A stretch of DNA of 64,000 nt, from positions 1-64,000 of the forward strand of contig NZ_PYAS01000004.1 of NCBI RefSeq assembly GCF_003014695.1, written 5' to 3'. Under the pieces are notes generated by a model that saw nothing but the letters and a program-made list of their open reading frames with translations, was not told where the DNA came from and did no database searches. This document shows positions 62,371 through 64,000 of this stretch, piece after piece (position 1 is the first letter of the stretch; the number at the start of each line of letters is the position of its first letter). Source of the DNA: Dyadobacter jiangsuensis (GTDB lineage Bacteria; Bacteroidota; Bacteroidia; Cytophagales; Spirosomataceae). The position numbers were made by a program, and so were the translations under genes.

Positions 62371-64000
62371 ATGTACTACTTAAAGCGCTCAACTCGCCGA
62401 ATATCTTATGCATTAATGCTTAATGCTTACCCCTTAAAGCATACAGCTTACAGCATTTTCCTATTGCTGCTCGCAGTTCTTACTACCAACGCCCAGCACA
62501 GCAAGCTGGTCAACGAACCGGTCGACATCAGCGCCGATTTCCGGGATTTTTCCAACTCCATTTTCTTTGCCGACAGCCTGGCTGCATTCGACCCTGGTAC
62601 TGGCGCCGGGAAGATCAAATGGAAAAGAAATGAGCCGTTTTCGGCCCACAATTTCAATAACTCGATGCTGAGCTACAAGCGCTCATTCAGCAACGAGTTT
62701 CCTGCCGTTGAATATGCTCAGGACCCGGTTTTGCCGTTTTCGATTGAATTTACTTCCCCGCGTACGGTGCGGATACGTGCCAATACGGGCGCGCAGGGAC
62801 CCGTGGCGAGCACGTCGCTCATGCTCACGGGCGAGCCCGCGAAGGATGCTTCGTGGAAATACAGCCCAGTTAGCGGCGGGCATCAGTATACCGGCGCGTA
62901 CGGGTCGGTGACCATCTATGAAAACCCCTGGAAAATCCTAATTCGCGATGCGAATGGTAAAGTTTTGACCCAAACCCGAAGCCAGGCCGACGGCAAGTCT
63001 TCTTACACGCCTACATTGCCCTTTTCATTTGTCCGCCGGGCTTCGGATTATTCGCGCAGTGTGGCGGCAGTGTTTTCTATCTCGCCCGAGGAGAAGATAT
63101 TCGGCTGTGGTGAGTCGTTTACCCGCCTGGATAAAAACGGGCAGAAACTCGTACTCTGGACGCACGATCCGAATGGCGTCGAAACACAAACGATGTACAA
63201 ACCCATTCCGTTTTACATGAGCTCGCGGGGTTATGGGATGTTCATGCACACCACCTCGCCCATTACCTGCGATTTTGGGGCCACTTATGGAGAGTCGAAT
63301 GCGATGCAGATAGGCGATGAAAACCTGGACCTGTTTGTATTCCTGGGCCAGCCCAAAGACATTCTGGATGCCTACACCGACCTGACCGGCAAGGCTTCCA
63401 TGCCGCCATTGTGGTCTTTCGGGCTGTGGATGAGTCGCATTACCTATTTCTCCGAACAAGACGGCCGGAATGTAGCCGCCAAACTCCGCCAAAACCGCAT
63501 TCCATCGGATGTGATTCATTTCGATACGGGCTGGTTTGAAACCGACTGGCGCTGTGATTACCGGTTTGCGCCTAGCCGGTTCAAGGACCCGGAAGGTATG
63601 ATCGCCGATCTGAAAAAGCAGGGCTTCCGCACCTCCCTATGGCAGCTTCCTTATTTTGTACCTAAAAATGACCTGTATCCTGAAATCGTTGCAAATGGTC
63701 TGGCTGTAAAAAACGCTAACGGTACGCTTCCTTACGAGGACGCCGTGCTGGATTTTTCGAACCCGAATACGATTAAATGGTACCAGAGTAAAATAGCAGG
63801 ATTGCTGAAACTCGGTGTGTCGGCCATCAAAGTTGATTTTGGAGAGGCGGCCCCGTTATCCGGTGTTTACGCCTCGGGCCGAACCGGCTTTTATGAGCAT
63901 AATCTTTACCCGCTGCGGTACAACAAGATTGTATCCGAACTGACCCGCAAAATGACCGGCGACAACATCATCTGGGCGCGCAGTACCTGGGCCGGCAGCC
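62371..64000 (+). CDS. GH31 alpha-glycosidase, probable alpha-xylosidase (partial, runs off the window)
   Basis: 543 residues are visible with no stop before the edge. ATG 62371 gives a long N-terminus; ATG 62416 gives a shorter signal peptide (FLLLLAVLTTNAQ) and is equally possible. The N-terminal domain contains EEKIFGCGESFTRLDKNGQ, and the catalytic barrel has SFGLWMSRITYFSEQ, VIHFDTGWF and the nucleophile motif AIKVDFGE (Asp 489 counted from 62371). These match GH31 alpha-xylosidases better than alpha-glucosidases, an opinion based on the motif and on the PUL partners. It would release alpha-linked xylose from xyloglucan oligosaccharides in the periplasm. Located 29 bp after the GH44 gene. 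Confidence 0.88.
   Translation, partial: MYYLKRSTRRISYALMLNAYPLKHTAYSIFLLLLAVLTTNAQHSKLVNEPVDISADFRDFSNSIFFADSLAAFDPGTGAGKIKWKRNEPFSAHNFNNSMLSYKRSFSNEFPAVEYAQDPVLPFSIEFTSPRTVRIRANTGAQGPVASTSLMLTGEPAKDASWKYSPVSGGHQYTGAYGSVTIYENPWKILIRDANGKVLTQTRSQADGKSSYTPTLPFSFVRRASDYSRSVAAVFSISPEEKIFGCGESFTRLDKNGQKLVLWTHDPNGVETQTMYKPIPFYMSSRGYGMFMHTTSPITCDFGATYGESNAMQIGDENLDLFVFLGQPKDILDAYTDLTGKASMPPLWSFGLWMSRITYFSEQDGRNVAAKLRQNRIPSDVIHFDTGWFETDWRCDYRFAPSRFKDPEGMIADLKKQGFRTSLWQLPYFVPKNDLYPEIVANGLAVKNANGTLPYEDAVLDFSNPNTIKWYQSKIAGLLKLGVSAIKVDFGEAAPLSGVYASGRTGFYEHNLYPLRYNKIVSELTRKMTGDNIIWARSTWAGS

Overview
This window most likely comes from a Bacteroidota chromosome of the order Cytophagales; gene content and style suggest a Dyadobacter/Spirosoma-like relative. 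That placement is inference. It rests on a SusC/SusD pair with a hybrid two-component sensor, a type IX secretion sorting domain, an imelysin/DUF4856/HTTM/TonB-receptor operon, a bacillithiol deacetylase of the BshB1 type, a promoter matching the Bacteroidota TTTG...TAnnTTTG consensus, and lipoprotein-rich periplasmic genes. Sequence outside 22.3-45.8 kb looks like ordinary moderately GC-rich core and accessory chromosome.

Layout. 1-95: one end of an IS21-like insertion sequence, abutting a LanB-type lanthipeptide dehydratase (minus strand) whose last codons and stop appear to be supplied by the IS. 3.1-4.5 kb: no convincing gene. 4.5-8.1 kb: a dihaem cytochrome c, two LVIVD-repeat lipoproteins, an outer-membrane barrel and a VOC protein. 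8.1-14.3 kb: a four-gene minus-strand iron-type uptake operon (DUF4856, imelysin, HTTM, TonB receptor). 14.5-22.2 kb: housekeeping genes (msrB, bshB1, an M23/LysM peptidase, trxB, an OmpA/PD40 protein, queE, mnmE).

22.3-45.8 kb: a mobile defence-type island between mnmE and a molybdenum hydroxylase operon. TTTTGTACC motifs lie at both edges, with phased 10-bp repeats at the left end. It carries an excisionase-like HTH protein, an AAA_14/DUF4143 ATPase under a long palindrome, a serine recombinase, a GHKL-ATPase/PD-(D/E)xK nuclease split by one in-frame stop, and then the main operon. That operon holds an SNF2 helicase (DrmD-like), a 1610-residue Eco57I/PglX-type DNA methylase (DrmMI-like), a 2092-residue DEAD helicase fused to DUF1998 (DrmA+DrmB or DruE-like), and a UvrD-type helicase with a RelE-like N-terminus. 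An HNH-like gene and a decayed RhuM/Fic gene close the island. The four-gene core resembles DISARM class 1 and Druantia without matching either, and is the best candidate here for an undescribed system.

45.9-49.7 kb: iorB/iorA-like molybdenum hydroxylase subunits and a lipoprotein of unknown function. 49.9-64 kb: a polysaccharide utilisation locus: hybrid two-component sensor, a perfect inverted repeat that may be its operator, SusC, SusD, a surface glycan-binding protein, a GH44 enzyme with a type IX sorting domain, and a GH31 enzyme cut by the window edge. GH44 plus GH31 suggests xyloglucan as substrate.
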